NCBI RefSeq assembly: GCF_022808865.1
Contig: NZ_JAKZLB010000001.1
Location: 558,001-622,000, forward strand
Length of the DNA stretch: 64,000 nt
Source of the DNA: Geothrix oryzisoli
GTDB taxonomy: Bacteria > Acidobacteriota > Holophagae > Holophagales > Holophagaceae
Direction: 5' to 3'
Positions 1-6,843 of this stretch are shown one piece after another (the first letter of the stretch is position 1; every line of letters begins with the position of its first letter). The notes under the pieces were generated by a model. That model made no database searches and was not told where the DNA came from. It saw only the letters and a list, made by a program, of their open reading frames with translations. Made by a program: the position numbers and the translations under genes.

Positions 1-468
1 GGCGACCTGGCCCTGAAGCAGGTGGCGGACGTCCTCCGGCGCGAAGCCCGCGAGTCCGACTTCCTCATCCGCTGGGGCGGCGAGGAGATCCTCTTCGTGG
101 GCCACACCTCTGACCTGGACGGCGCCGCCACCGTGGTGGCGCGTCTCCATCAGGCGCTGCGGGAGCATCCCTTCGACCTGGGCCTGCCGCAGCCCGTGAC
201 CATCACCTGCTCCATCGGCTTCTCGCTCTTCCCCTTCCAGTCGGACCACCTGGAGGCCGCCTCCTGGGAGGACCAGGTGCGCGTGGCCGACCGGTGCCTC
301 TACGCCGCCAAGCGGTCCGGCCGCGACGGCTGGGTGGGTGTGGCGGCCCGGCCCGGCCTCCCCGAGGGCCTGGCCCAGCGCTTCGACCAGGGCCCTGCCC
401 TCTGCGTCCAGGCCGGCGCCGTGGAGCTGCGCCACAGCCCCCGCGAGGGGGACCTGATCTGGCACTGA
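1..468 (+). CDS. Diguanylate cyclase (GGDEF domain), C-terminal part
   Basis: The reading frame is open from base 1, so the N-terminus lies outside the window. What remains is the second half of a GGDEF domain. GGDEF enzymes make cyclic di-GMP from two GTP. The active-site signature is present as RWGGEEI, the GGEEF-type variant, around residues 24-30 of the visible part. A typical CSIGFS strand follows, and then the helix with ADRCLYAAKRSGRD that closes the fold. About 40 residues beyond the domain form a short tail without a recognised motif. The sensor part cannot be seen, so the input signal is unknown. The signature is intact, so catalytic activity is likely. Confidence 0.9.
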   Translation, partial: GDLALKQVADVLRREARESDFLIRWGGEEILFVGHTSDLDGAATVVARLHQALREHPFDLGLPQPVTITCSIGFSLFPFQSDHLEAASWEDQVRVADRCLYAAKRSGRDGWVGVAARPGLPEGLAQRFDQGPALCVQAGAVELRHSPREGDLIWH

Positions 469-500
469 GGCGGGGTCCTGCTCTGGGTCGAACCCAGCCG

Positions 501-1229
501 CTAGAAGGCTTTCGCCTCCATCTCCTTCACCACCTGCTCCCCGCCCAGCTGGCGCATCTGGCCGAGGATCCAGGCCTGGCGGCCGCGGATGTACTCGCTG
601 GGGGCGTTCGCGCGGAACTTGCGGGGATTGGGCAGCACCGCCGCGAGCAGCGCGGCCTCGCCCGGCGTCAGGCGCTTGGCGGACTTGCCGAAGTAGGTTC
701 GGGCGGCGGCCTCGGCGCCGTAGACGCCATCCCCGAATTCCACGATGTTCAGGTAGACCTCCAGGATCCGCTTCTTCGACCAGCCCACCTCGAGCATCAG
801 CGTGAACCAGGTTTCGGCGCCCTTCCGCACCCAGGAGCGGGTGTTCCACAGGAAGAGGTTCTTGGCCGTCTGCTGGGACACCGTGGAGGCGCCGCGCTTC
901 TTCCGGCTGTGCTCGTTGTGCTGGATGGCCTTCTCGATGGCGTCCCAGTCGAAGCCGAAGTGGTCCGGGAAGTTCTGGTCCTCGGCGGCGATGACGGCCG
1001 CGCCCAGGCTGGGCGAAATGTCCTCCAGGGGCACCCAGGTGTGGTGCGAGGTGTAGCACCGGTCGCTGGACCAGGATTCCACCCGGCGCTGCACCATGAG
1101 CGCCGACACCGGCACCGGTACGAACCGGAACACCAGCACCAGCAGGAAGCTGAGCCCCAGGAACAGGCCCAGGGCCCAGCCCACGAGTCGCAGGATCCGT
1201 CCGCCCCAGCCGCGCGTCTTCTTCGCCAT
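501..1229 (-). CDS. mtgA: Monofunctional biosynthetic peptidoglycan transglycosylase
   Basis: The 242-residue GT51 protein polymerises lipid II into glycan strands at the outer face of the inner membrane. A single membrane anchor lies near residues 10-35 ([16 protein letters not shown]). The GT51 signature follows, with catalytic Glu in [14 protein letters not shown] and the [17 protein letters not shown] motif, then the second glutamate region [24 protein letters not shown]. Length and order match MtgA rather than a bifunctional PBP1, because no transpeptidase domain follows. I chose the ATG at 1229 because the membrane segment starts just after it. A GGAGGG lies immediately upstream, which is unusually close. 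The frame is open farther upstream, but that stretch looks like antisense of the next gene. Confidence 0.92.
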   Translation of the reverse strand: MAKKTRGWGGRILRLVGWALGLFLGLSFLLVLVFRFVPVPVSALMVQRRVESWSSDRCYTSHHTWVPLEDISPSLGAAVIAAEDQNFPDHFGFDWDAIEKAIQHNEHSRKKRGASTVSQQTAKNLFLWNTRSWVRKGAETWFTLMLEVGWSKKRILEVYLNIVEFGDGVYGAEAAARTYFGKSAKRLTPGEAALLAAVLPNPRKFRANAPSEYIRGRQAWILGQMRQLGGEQVVKEMEAKAF

Positions 1230-1284
1230 CCCTCCAGGATGCCAGCCCCGCCGCCCTGTGGCATCCTCGCAGGCGGAGGATGGC

Positions 1285-2433
1285 ATGAGCGAAGCCCTGA
1301 CGGGACCGGAACTGGTGGCGCTGGTGCGGCGGGTGTTCCAGCCCCGGCCGGAGGAGAAGGCCCTCGCGATCCTGGTGGACCTGCCGGATGCCAAGGTTCC
1401 GGACGATGCGAACTGGGCGGCCCGGCGTGCCATCGCCGCCGCCTGGGCTGCGGAGCTGAACGCCCACCGCGCCGAGCTGGGGCTGGAGACGCACCTGGCG
1501 GTGTACCCCAACGTCCACACCAACAACGGCGACCTGCCGGAGCGCGTCTGGCTCCACGGCGGCGGCCCCCTGCCTTCCGTAGAAGCCCTGGATCCCGCGG
1601 CCTCCGTCAGCTTCGCCGACCTCTACGCGGGCCACCCGATCCTCATCGCCCTCACGAAGTTCTCCGCCACGGCGCCCCTCAAGCTGGCCGCGAAGACCCA
1701 CCCCATCCGTGCCGCCACCATGCCCGGCTTCCGGGAGGACATGATCCCCGCCCTGCGCCTCGACTACACCGAGGTGAACCGCCGCGTGAACCTCCTCAAG
1801 GATCTGCTGGACCGGGCCGAAGGCGCGGCCTTCCGGTTCGCCACGCCCGCGGGCTCCTGCGACCTGCAGGTGGACCTGCGCCACCGCACGGGGCACGCCT
1901 CCGGTGGCCTGCTGCCCCAGCCCGGCGTGGCGGGCAACCTGCCCTCGGGCGAAGCCTATATCGTGCCCTACGAGGGTGAGCGCCCAGGCGACCCCAGCCG
2001 CACGGCGGGCGTCATGCCCGTGCAGTTCGGATCCGAGGTGGTGCGCTACCGCATCGAAGGCAACCAGGCCCTGGAAGTGCTCAGCGAAGGTCCCAAGTCC
2101 CGTGAAGAGGCCGCCCTGCTGGCCAGGGAGCCCGCCTACGGCAACCTCGCCGAGCTGGGCCTGGGCGTGCTCGCCGCCTTCGGCGTGAAGCCCATCGGCG
2201 AGATCCTCCTGGACGAGAAGCTGGGCCTCCACCTCGCCTTCGGCCGCAGCGACCACTTCGGCGGCCAGGTCGGGCCCGCCCAGTTCTCCAGCCCCGAAGC
2301 CGTCATCCACATCGACCGCGTCTATGTCCCCGAGACCCAGCCCGATGTGAAGGTGGTGAGCGTGGATCTTCAGATGGGGGATGGAACCACCGTGCCCCTC
2401 ATGCGGGATGGGGCGTATTCGGTAGGGTTCTGA
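1285..2433 (+). CDS. M29-like (thermophilic-type) aminopeptidase
   Basis: The 382-residue protein resembles the AmpS/aminopeptidase T family (M29), cytosolic dinuclear metal exopeptidases. The metal-binding features expected of M29 are visible in the right order: [11 protein letters not shown] (Glu ligand), [11 protein letters not shown] (Glu and His region) and, near the C-terminus, the HxD pair in VIHIDRVY. The N-terminal half (residues 1-200) is less typical. The ATG at 1285 has a GGAGGA about 6 bases upstream and starts only 55 bases from the divergent mtgA start. Nothing in the surroundings points to a particular peptide substrate. A non-peptidase member of the superfamily cannot be excluded. 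Confidence 0.75.
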   Translation: MSEALTGPELVALVRRVFQPRPEEKALAILVDLPDAKVPDDANWAARRAIAAAWAAELNAHRAELGLETHLAVYPNVHTNNGDLPERVWLHGGGPLPSVEALDPAASVSFADLYAGHPILIALTKFSATAPLKLAAKTHPIRAATMPGFREDMIPALRLDYTEVNRRVNLLKDLLDRAEGAAFRFATPAGSCDLQVDLRHRTGHASGGLLPQPGVAGNLPSGEAYIVPYEGERPGDPSRTAGVMPVQFGSEVVRYRIEGNQALEVLSEGPKSREEAALLAREPAYGNLAELGLGVLAAFGVKPIGEILLDEKLGLHLAFGRSDHFGGQVGPAQFSSPEAVIHIDRVYVPETQPDVKVVSVDLQMGDGTTVPLMRDGAYSVGF

Positions 2434-2464
2434 GGCGGCTCAGCGCCTGGTCAGCGACTCCGCG

Positions 2465-2950
2465 TCAGCCAGGGGCGCTTCCCGTGAGCAGGTCTGAAGG
2501 GACCGGTTCACGGATGAGGTCGGCAAAAAGAGCGACCAGATCGGCCCGGTCTTTCGGTGAAATCTCGGGGGCCACCCTCACCCCGGCCCGGTCGATGTAG
2601 CCCCTCGCATAGAGCGCCTCGAGCAGTTTCCGCTGGGCATCCGCGGGCTGGGTCATCTCGCTGGGAATCGCCTTGAATGCCTTCCCGAGGGCCTTGGACC
2701 AGTTCGAGGTGCTCGAGAAGAGCCCTGCATCGGCGCCTTTCAAGCTGAGAGCGTAGGAGACCACGCGGACCGCATCCGCTTTCGAGGTGATCCGCTGGCC
2801 CGCTCCCTCGGCATAGGGCCAGAACCGCTGCAGTTTCTCCTCGTAGGGACGGTTCTCGGGAACCGCCGAAGCCTCCGGGGACCTGCACCCGGGTGCGGCG
2901 AGCAGCCCAAGGGCAAGGATCGTCGCGGTCGACCGGAAAAAGCTCAGCAT
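2465..2950 (-). CDS. Small secreted protein, possible lipoprotein
   Basis: The 161-residue product begins with a clear export signal: MLSFFRSTATILALGLLAAPGC. The cysteine after LAAPG is a plausible but non-canonical lipobox. The rest is soluble and helical, with repeated Lys/Ala stretches around residues 50-110, and has no recognised domain. The ATG at 2950 follows an AGGAGGT Shine-Dalgarno at 6 bases, which settles the start even though the frame stays open upstream. The gene stands alone between the convergent aminopeptidase and the CWC gene. Function unknown. Confidence 0.7.
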   Translation of the reverse strand: MLSFFRSTATILALGLLAAPGCRSPEASAVPENRPYEEKLQRFWPYAEGAGQRITSKADAVRVVSYALSLKGADAGLFSSTSNWSKALGKAFKAIPSEMTQPADAQRKLLEALYARGYIDRAGVRVAPEISPKDRADLVALFADLIREPVPSDLLTGSAPG

Positions 2951-3119
2951 GGCGCACCTCCTGATCAGGGCGGCCCAGCCTGGCTGTTTCCTCCCGCTGG
3001 CCTGCAAGCCTGGCCGGAACTCGGCATGTGATGCAAAAAAGCCACGAGAGATGGCGGCAGCACTATCCCACCGGGATCCACCCCTGTCCATCTCCGGTCC
3101 TGCTCTTTGGCGGGGCCGG

Positions 3120-3350
3120 TCAGAGCCGCCCATCCGCCGGGGGCGCCTCGGCACAGCGACGGCAGAGGCAGACCACGTTCCGAAGTTCGTCCGGAACCAG
3201 GGCCAGCGAGGCCGGATTGAAGGTGACGGTGGTGCACCAGCAAGGGGTGTCGGTGCGGCCGCAGGCGGAAGGCACGCACCCGTTCGGCCCGCCGCAGAGC
3301 GGGCAGGTCTGCCTCTGGGCGGTCGTCAGGCGGTGGTAGTCGGTGGACAT
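3120..3350 (-). CDS. CWC-type cysteine-rich protein
   Basis: The 76-residue protein matches the cysteine-rich CWC family: CPLCGGPNGC, then PCWC, then CLCRRC near the C-terminus, with about nine cysteines that probably bind zinc. Family function is unknown. The ATG at 3350 has no clear Shine-Dalgarno. If the preceding thioesterase gene were restored, its stop (3382) would lie 31 bases upstream, so the two look like a translationally linked pair. In the sequence as given, the frameshift upstream puts the thioesterase N-terminus in the same frame as this gene and yields an apparent fusion. Confidence 0.75.
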   Translation of the reverse strand: MSTDYHRLTTAQRQTCPLCGGPNGCVPSACGRTDTPCWCTTVTFNPASLALVPDELRNVVCLCRRCAEAPPADGRL

Positions 3351-3381
3351 GGAAAATCCGATGGGATCAGGAGCCGCGGCG

Positions 3382-3809
3382 TCATGGGCGCAGGGTGGCG
3401 ATGGTGGCCTGCATGAGCGCGACCACCTTGGGGCACCCCCCGTCGCGGAGAAAGCCTGGACCTCGCCCGTGCAGACCGTGAGAGACCGGCCTGCGTTCTG
3501 GACCCGCCCGATGGCCAGGAAGCGGTCGCCGAGGGCCGGCCGCAGGAGGTTGATCTTGAACTCGGCGGTGACGACCTCGCAGCCCGGCGGGGCCTTCGTC
3601 AGGGCCGCATAGCCGCAGGCGCTGTCGAGGATGCTGGTGATGGCGCCCGCATGCATGTACCCGTGCTGCTGGGACAGCCCTTCCGAAAAGGGCAGTGCGA
3701 TGTGCACCTCGCCCTTCGACACCCGGACCAGCTCCGCCCCGAGGGTGGCCATCAGGCCCTGGGCCCGGAAGCTGGTGGCGACTCGGTCTTGGAGGTTGGT
3801 CATCGGCAT
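3382..3809 (-). pseudogene. PaaI-type hotdog thioesterase, frameshifted
   Basis: The N-terminal 110 or so residues are a PaaI/YbgC-superfamily acyl-CoA thioesterase: HGYMHAGAITSILDSACGYAA carries the hotdog helix with its acidic residue, and INLLRPALGDRFLAIGRV is the following strand. After residue 124 the frame runs into nonsense (GAPRWSRSCRPPS). The proper C-terminus, CPKVVALMQATIATLRP plus stop at 3382, sits in another frame. The break is at a run of six C on the plus strand (3436-3441). One additional C restores a full-length protein of about 142 residues. Start is ATG 3809 or 3803. This could be a real mutation or a homopolymer sequencing error. Confidence 0.75.
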
Positions 3810-3903
3810 GGGGTTGGTCGCGAAGAGAGGCAGGCGGAAAGCGATGCAGGGAGGTCCGGGCCGATCGGCGGGTCGGGCCTGAGGGATGCCACGCGGCGTT
3901 GGC

Positions 3904-4479
3904 TTATCGTTTCTGCTTCGCCCTGCAATCGGGGCAGATCCCGTGCGTGAAATCCGCTTTCGAGTGGCTCTTCACATATTCCTCAAATTGGGACCAGTAG
4001 CCATCGTCATCTTTGATTCGCCGGCACCAGGCGCAAACCGGCAGCAGCCCGGTCAACTCCCTGACCTGGACGAGGATCTCGTCCTTCTCCCTTAAGGCCG
4101 ATTCCAGTGCGGCTTCACGCTCGCGAAGGAGGGTGACGTCGGCCACGAGGACCGAAAAACCAAGGACACGCCCATCCAGGATGTCCGGCGTATAGGTGGC
4201 GATGGTATCCCGGTGGCCACCCTGAGGCAGGGGAATCCGCCGCTCGAACACCTGCTTCTCCCCTTTGAGTGCCGCAAGGATGTGGGGGAGGTTCTTTTCA
4301 TAGAGCGGCCCGAGCAGCTCCTTCAGCGTCATCCCGACCATTTGCTGGGGCGTCTTCCCGAACCATTCGAGGTAGGCATCGTTCGAGAACACGCACCTTT
4401 GCTGACTGTCCCAGTAGGCCACCATCGCAGAGATGTGGTTGACGACGCGCAAGGCGATTTGTGAGGGTGTTTGCACCAT
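3904..4479 (-). CDS. PAS domain protein with C-terminal zinc-ribbon-like motif
   Basis: The 191-residue protein has one PAS domain (residues about 10-110, with SNDAYLEWFGKTPQQMVGM and the DVTLLREREA end). A short coiled coil follows (about 117-140), and then a Cys-rich tail with CAWC at 149-152 and CPDC at 182-185. That tail (ICA/VCAWC, dDxGYW, HGICPDC) recurs in stand-alone sensor or signalling proteins and may bind metal. There is no kinase, HTH or GGDEF output domain, so it probably acts by binding a partner. ATG 4479 has a GGAGG about 9 bases upstream. Base composition is less GC-rich than the flanking core genes. Confidence 0.8.
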   Translation of the reverse strand: MVQTPSQIALRVVNHISAMVAYWDSQQRCVFSNDAYLEWFGKTPQQMVGMTLKELLGPLYEKNLPHILAALKGEKQVFERRIPLPQGGHRDTIATYTPDILDGRVLGFSVLVADVTLLREREAALESALREKDEILVQVRELTGLLPVCAWCRRIKDDDGYWSQFEEYVKSHSKADFTHGICPDCRAKQKR

Positions 4480-4575
4480 CCCTGGAAACCTCCCATTCGC
4501 CAGTCGTTTCGGAAGACGATGATTTTACCATTCGAGGGCCATCAGGCCCGCTTTCCGCCCAGCGTGGATGGGACC

Positions 4576-5073
4576 TCAGGTGAGGGCGTGGAGGTTGCCT
4601 CTCCATACGGCCCAGGTGAACGCGGAGGCGAAAGAGACCCAGGCCCAATAAGGGAGCAGCAAAGCTCCGGCCACACGGCTATGACGCCAGAACATCCTGG
4701 CGGTGGCAAGGATCAGCAGCCACAGCAAGAGGATTTCAGCCAAGGCGAGACCGCCCCGGTGCCAGACGAAGAACAGCCAGGTCCACAAGGCATTCACGGA
4801 CAGCTGGAAAAGAAACAGAGAGAGGGCGCCGCCGGCCTTTCGAAAGCCCCTCTCTCTCCAGACAAGCCAAGCCGAAATGGCCATGAGGATGTAGAGAACC
4901 GTCCAGACGGGTCCAAACAGCCACCCAGGGGGCGCCCAATGGGGACGGGCAAGTGACTGATAGAAGGCACCTGCCTGCACGGAGGCCAGTGCACCCAGCG
5001 CCGCAGCGGCGAAGCAGATGCATAGCCACCCGAGGAGGCCGAGGATTTGTTTGGATGCGGGATGAAGAGTCAT
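4576..5073 (-). CDS. tspO: TspO/MBR family membrane protein
   Basis: The 165-residue integral membrane protein has five predicted helices and the TspO landmarks: YQSLARPHWAPPGWLFGPVWTVLY after helix 1, NALWTWLFFVWHRGGLALAEI, and the final LLPYWAWVSFASAFTWAVWR. TspO binds porphyrins and tryptophan-derived ligands and affects tetrapyrrole or stress responses. The ATG at 5073 gives the usual length; an in-frame ATG at 5106 would add a non-conserved 11 residues. It lies 39 bases downstream of a small membrane protein gene on the same strand, so the two may be co-transcribed. Confidence 0.92.
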   Translation of the reverse strand: MTLHPASKQILGLLGWLCICFAAAALGALASVQAGAFYQSLARPHWAPPGWLFGPVWTVLYILMAISAWLVWRERGFRKAGGALSLFLFQLSVNALWTWLFFVWHRGGLALAEILLLWLLILATARMFWRHSRVAGALLLPYWAWVSFASAFTWAVWRGNLHALT

Positions 5074-5112
5074 TGGTCTTCCGGGGGCACCCAGGCCAAA
5101 CCTCATGGGCGG

Positions 5113-5355
5113 CTAGTGGAGAAGGCTGCGGACAAGCGTCACCAGGACGAGTGTGACCAGGCCCCCGAAGACCGCATAGGCCACCATTCGCCCCCAATGG
5201 CGGGTCTGGGGAGGGAGCGCGTCTTGGACTTCCGGCGAGGACTGGATGGTCGAGGCCCCCAATCCAAAATCGACGCGTTGCCACGATTCGCCGACATGCC
5301 CCGGAAGGAAGGCGGGTTCTTCACCACGCTTTTCCACGAGTTTTCCGTGATCCAT
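5113..5355 (-). CDS. Small single-pass membrane protein, unknown
   Basis: The product has 80 residues when started at ATG 5355, which has GAGGTG about 5 bases upstream. An in-frame ATG at 5394 is also possible. The N-terminal 55 residues are polar. A single hydrophobic helix (VAYAVFGGLVTLVLVTLV) ends the protein, followed by RSLLH, so it looks tail-anchored. It precedes tspO in the same orientation. No family recognised. A sequence resembling an attC end (5376-5382) lies 21 bases upstream of the start. Confidence 0.55.
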   Translation of the reverse strand: MDHGKLVEKRGEEPAFLPGHVGESWQRVDFGLGASTIQSSPEVQDALPPQTRHWGRMVAYAVFGGLVTLVLVTLVRSLLH

Positions 5356-5375
5356 GGGGCACCTCGAAGGGTGGG

Positions 5376-5499
5376 GCCAAACGAATGAGGCCAATTGGAC
5401 CTGCCGATGTCAAAGCGACGAGCGAAACCGAGGGAGCGAGGTGCTGAAAGAAAGCGGAAGACAAAGCAGGTGGGGGCCGAGTTGAGCGGAGGGTTGGGC
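5376..5499 (-). repeat. attC-like recombination site 1 (degenerate)
   Basis: On the minus strand the element starts with GCCCAAC (5499-5493), which matches the attC R'' consensus RYYYAAC. A 5-base spacer and GCTCAAC, an L''-like box, follow. It then runs through a central arm and ends near GTTTGGC (5382-5376), one mismatch from GTTRRRY. CACCTGC near the left arm pairs with GCAGGT on the other side. Length is 124 bases, against 125 for site 2, and the first 85 or so bases align well with site 2. A second GCCCTAAC copy sits between this site and the stop of the cupin gene (5509-5516). No integrase gene is in the window. Confidence 0.4.
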
Positions 5500-5517
5500 C
5501 GCGGCAATGTTAGGGCA

Positions 5518-5889
5518 TCAGAGTGGTCGAAGTTGCTCCGCGATTGAGCGCGTCTTCTCAGTCTCTACATCCCCGGTATGTAACGTGGCTTTGCGCTCAA
5601 AGAGCATCAGGTAGCACACTTCCTCAGCAATCGGGTTGTGGCGTACACCTTTTGGGACAACAAACAGTTCCCCTTCGCTCAGTTCGACTGAACGATCCTC
5701 CATTTCGATGCGCAGATGGCCTTGAAGCACATAGAACAATTCATCTTCGTTCTCATGGCTATGCCAGGCCAGCGAACCATGGACCTTGGCGACTTTGACG
5801 AACGAGTCATCGACTTCGCCAATCACACGAGGAGACCATTGCTCCGTAAGCGACAGGGCCACGGACTTTGGGGAGATGGGATTCGACAC
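5518..5889 (-). CDS. Cupin domain protein
   Basis: The 123-residue single-domain cupin has both motifs. Motif 1 is WHSHENEDELFYVLQGHLRI with the metal-binding H-H-E pattern. Motif 2 is ELFVVPKGVRHNPIAEE with the third histidine. Such small cupins bind a divalent metal and act as isomerases, dioxygenases or sensors; nothing here fixes the substrate. The start is GTG at 5889, 6 bases after an AGGAG. The gene has lower GC than the core and is bracketed by two attC-like repeats, with its stop codon 1 base from a GCCCTAAC box. That arrangement resembles an integron cassette. Confidence 0.8.
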   Translation of the reverse strand: MSNPISPKSVALSLTEQWSPRVIGEVDDSFVKVAKVHGSLAWHSHENEDELFYVLQGHLRIEMEDRSVELSEGELFVVPKGVRHNPIAEEVCYLMLFERKATLHTGDVETEKTRSIAEQLRPL

Positions 5890-5902
5890 AGGAACTCCTG
5901 CG

Positions 5903-6027
5903 GACTAGCGAAGGAATCTAAGCGGCCACGCCTGTACCGAGACGCTGAGCGAAGTCGAGGAAAGCGGGAAGCTGAGAGAGAGCGGAAGGCAATGCAGGCG
6001 GGGGCCGAGTAGAGCGAGAGGTTAGGC
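5903..6027 (-). repeat. attC-like recombination site 2
   Basis: On the minus strand, GCCTAAC (6027-6021) matches the attC R'' consensus exactly and begins 1 base after the TAA stop of the orphan gene. GCTCTACTC follows after 5 bases, then GGCCCCCGCCTG (about 6006-5995). This pairs with CAGGCGTGGCC (5934-5924) with a single bulged base, like the extrahelical bases of folded attC sites. GCTTAGA and finally GCTAGTC (5909-5903) occupy the L' and R' positions, the last matching the complement of R'' at only 5 of 7 bases. The next gene starts 14 bases on. The layout fits a partly decayed 125-base attC. Confidence 0.5.
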
Positions 6028-6028
6028 A

Positions 6029-6637
6029 TTAGCGGCGCAAATGTGGTTTGAGATAGTTTTCGATCGCTGTGATAGCCGAAGTAAGATCTTGTGCATATTC
6101 ATCAGGTTCACCTTCGGATATTTCGTAAAGAATATCTCGTTTCATTCTCTTAATTTCAATGTAAGCCTTCTTGGTCTCGGGTTCTGTCGCTGGGTTAATG
6201 ATTGTGATGTAGTTACGCAGGGCAAGAAACAACTCTCGTTCTAGCTTGAATATTGAGTCGCATAGGACATTGAGTGCCTTTCCCCAAAGCACCTCTGCTT
6301 CGATGAGTTCCGCTTGGAGATCGGTTCGAACCTCAGTAACACGATCCCAGCGCTTCTGATAGGCACCAGACATTCCATAAAAATCGAGTTGCTGAAAGTT
6401 CATTTTCTTCGCCTCCTCGTCTGGAGGTTGAGGCTGTTCATTTACCCATACGGCGGGGTTCCTGACATTTTTGAGTGCGTCGCGGTGACGGTATACCGCT
6501 CGTAGAACTCGCCGTGCTAAATCGTATTCACTCGTTCCGCGTAACTGGCGATTCCAGGTGTTCAGCCCTCGAATGGCAACGTAGATGCCGACAAGTGCGC
6601 CGCATGTAAGAACAATGTCCTTGATTTCTGTGAGCAT
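6029..6637 (-). CDS. AT-rich orphan gene, membrane-anchored hypothetical protein
   Basis: The 202-residue product has one N-terminal transmembrane helix (IVLTCGALVGIYVAIRGL, about residues 8-25). A basic, helical cytoplasmic region follows that contains RRVLRAVYRHRDALK and several charged amphipathic helices, ending in LKPHLRR. No domain recognised. The ATG at 6637 is preferred to the upstream in-frame ATG (6739) because a perfect GTTAGGC (6667-6661) lies between them, 23 bases before 6637. The stop is followed after one base by GCCTAAC. This is the lowest-GC gene in the window and its codon use differs from its neighbours, so it was probably acquired by transfer. Confidence 0.6.
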   Translation of the reverse strand: MLTEIKDIVLTCGALVGIYVAIRGLNTWNRQLRGTSEYDLARRVLRAVYRHRDALKNVRNPAVWVNEQPQPPDEEAKKMNFQQLDFYGMSGAYQKRWDRVTEVRTDLQAELIEAEVLWGKALNVLCDSIFKLERELFLALRNYITIINPATEPETKKAYIEIKRMKRDILYEISEGEPDEYAQDLTSAITAIENYLKPHLRR

Positions 6638-6660
6638 GCGGTTGGCCTCGCAAATTGGAT

Positions 6661-6726
6661 GCCTAACTACCCTTAGATGGTAACGAACGAAGAAGACGGT
6701 GATGGGACCACTCTCCCACCACCGTC
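6661..6726 (-). repeat. attC-like R' end and adjacent hairpin (partial site 3)
   Basis: On the minus strand a perfect GTTRRRY box, GTTAGGC, spans 6667-6661, just upstream of the orphan gene start. Before it, a 13-base inverted repeat (6695-6707 with 6714-6726, one mismatch, 6-base loop) could form the arm of a further attC. No matching R'' was found before the tricorn-like gene ends at 6844, so the right boundary is undefined. The remaining 117 bases to 6844 show no gene. Confidence 0.3.
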
Positions 6727-6843
6727 CATCCTCGTCCATCAGCAGCTGGCTTTGTCTTTTCTTGGTGCCTTCTCGGCATCAGCTGCGCTGATACGCGAGA
6801 CATACAGAAACCTGATGGTGACTCCTGTTTCAGTCCGAACGGC

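Noticed and set aside
483-497. CTGGGTcgaACCCAG, resembling a tRNA T-arm
   Set aside because: No acceptor stem, anticodon arm or D-arm could be placed around it; it is a short hairpin between two convergent genes and has no U tract.
4576-5355. tspO and the small membrane gene as a further integron cassette
   Set aside because: No GCCTAAC-type box follows the tspO stop, so only the upstream boundary looks attC-like; evidence is too thin.
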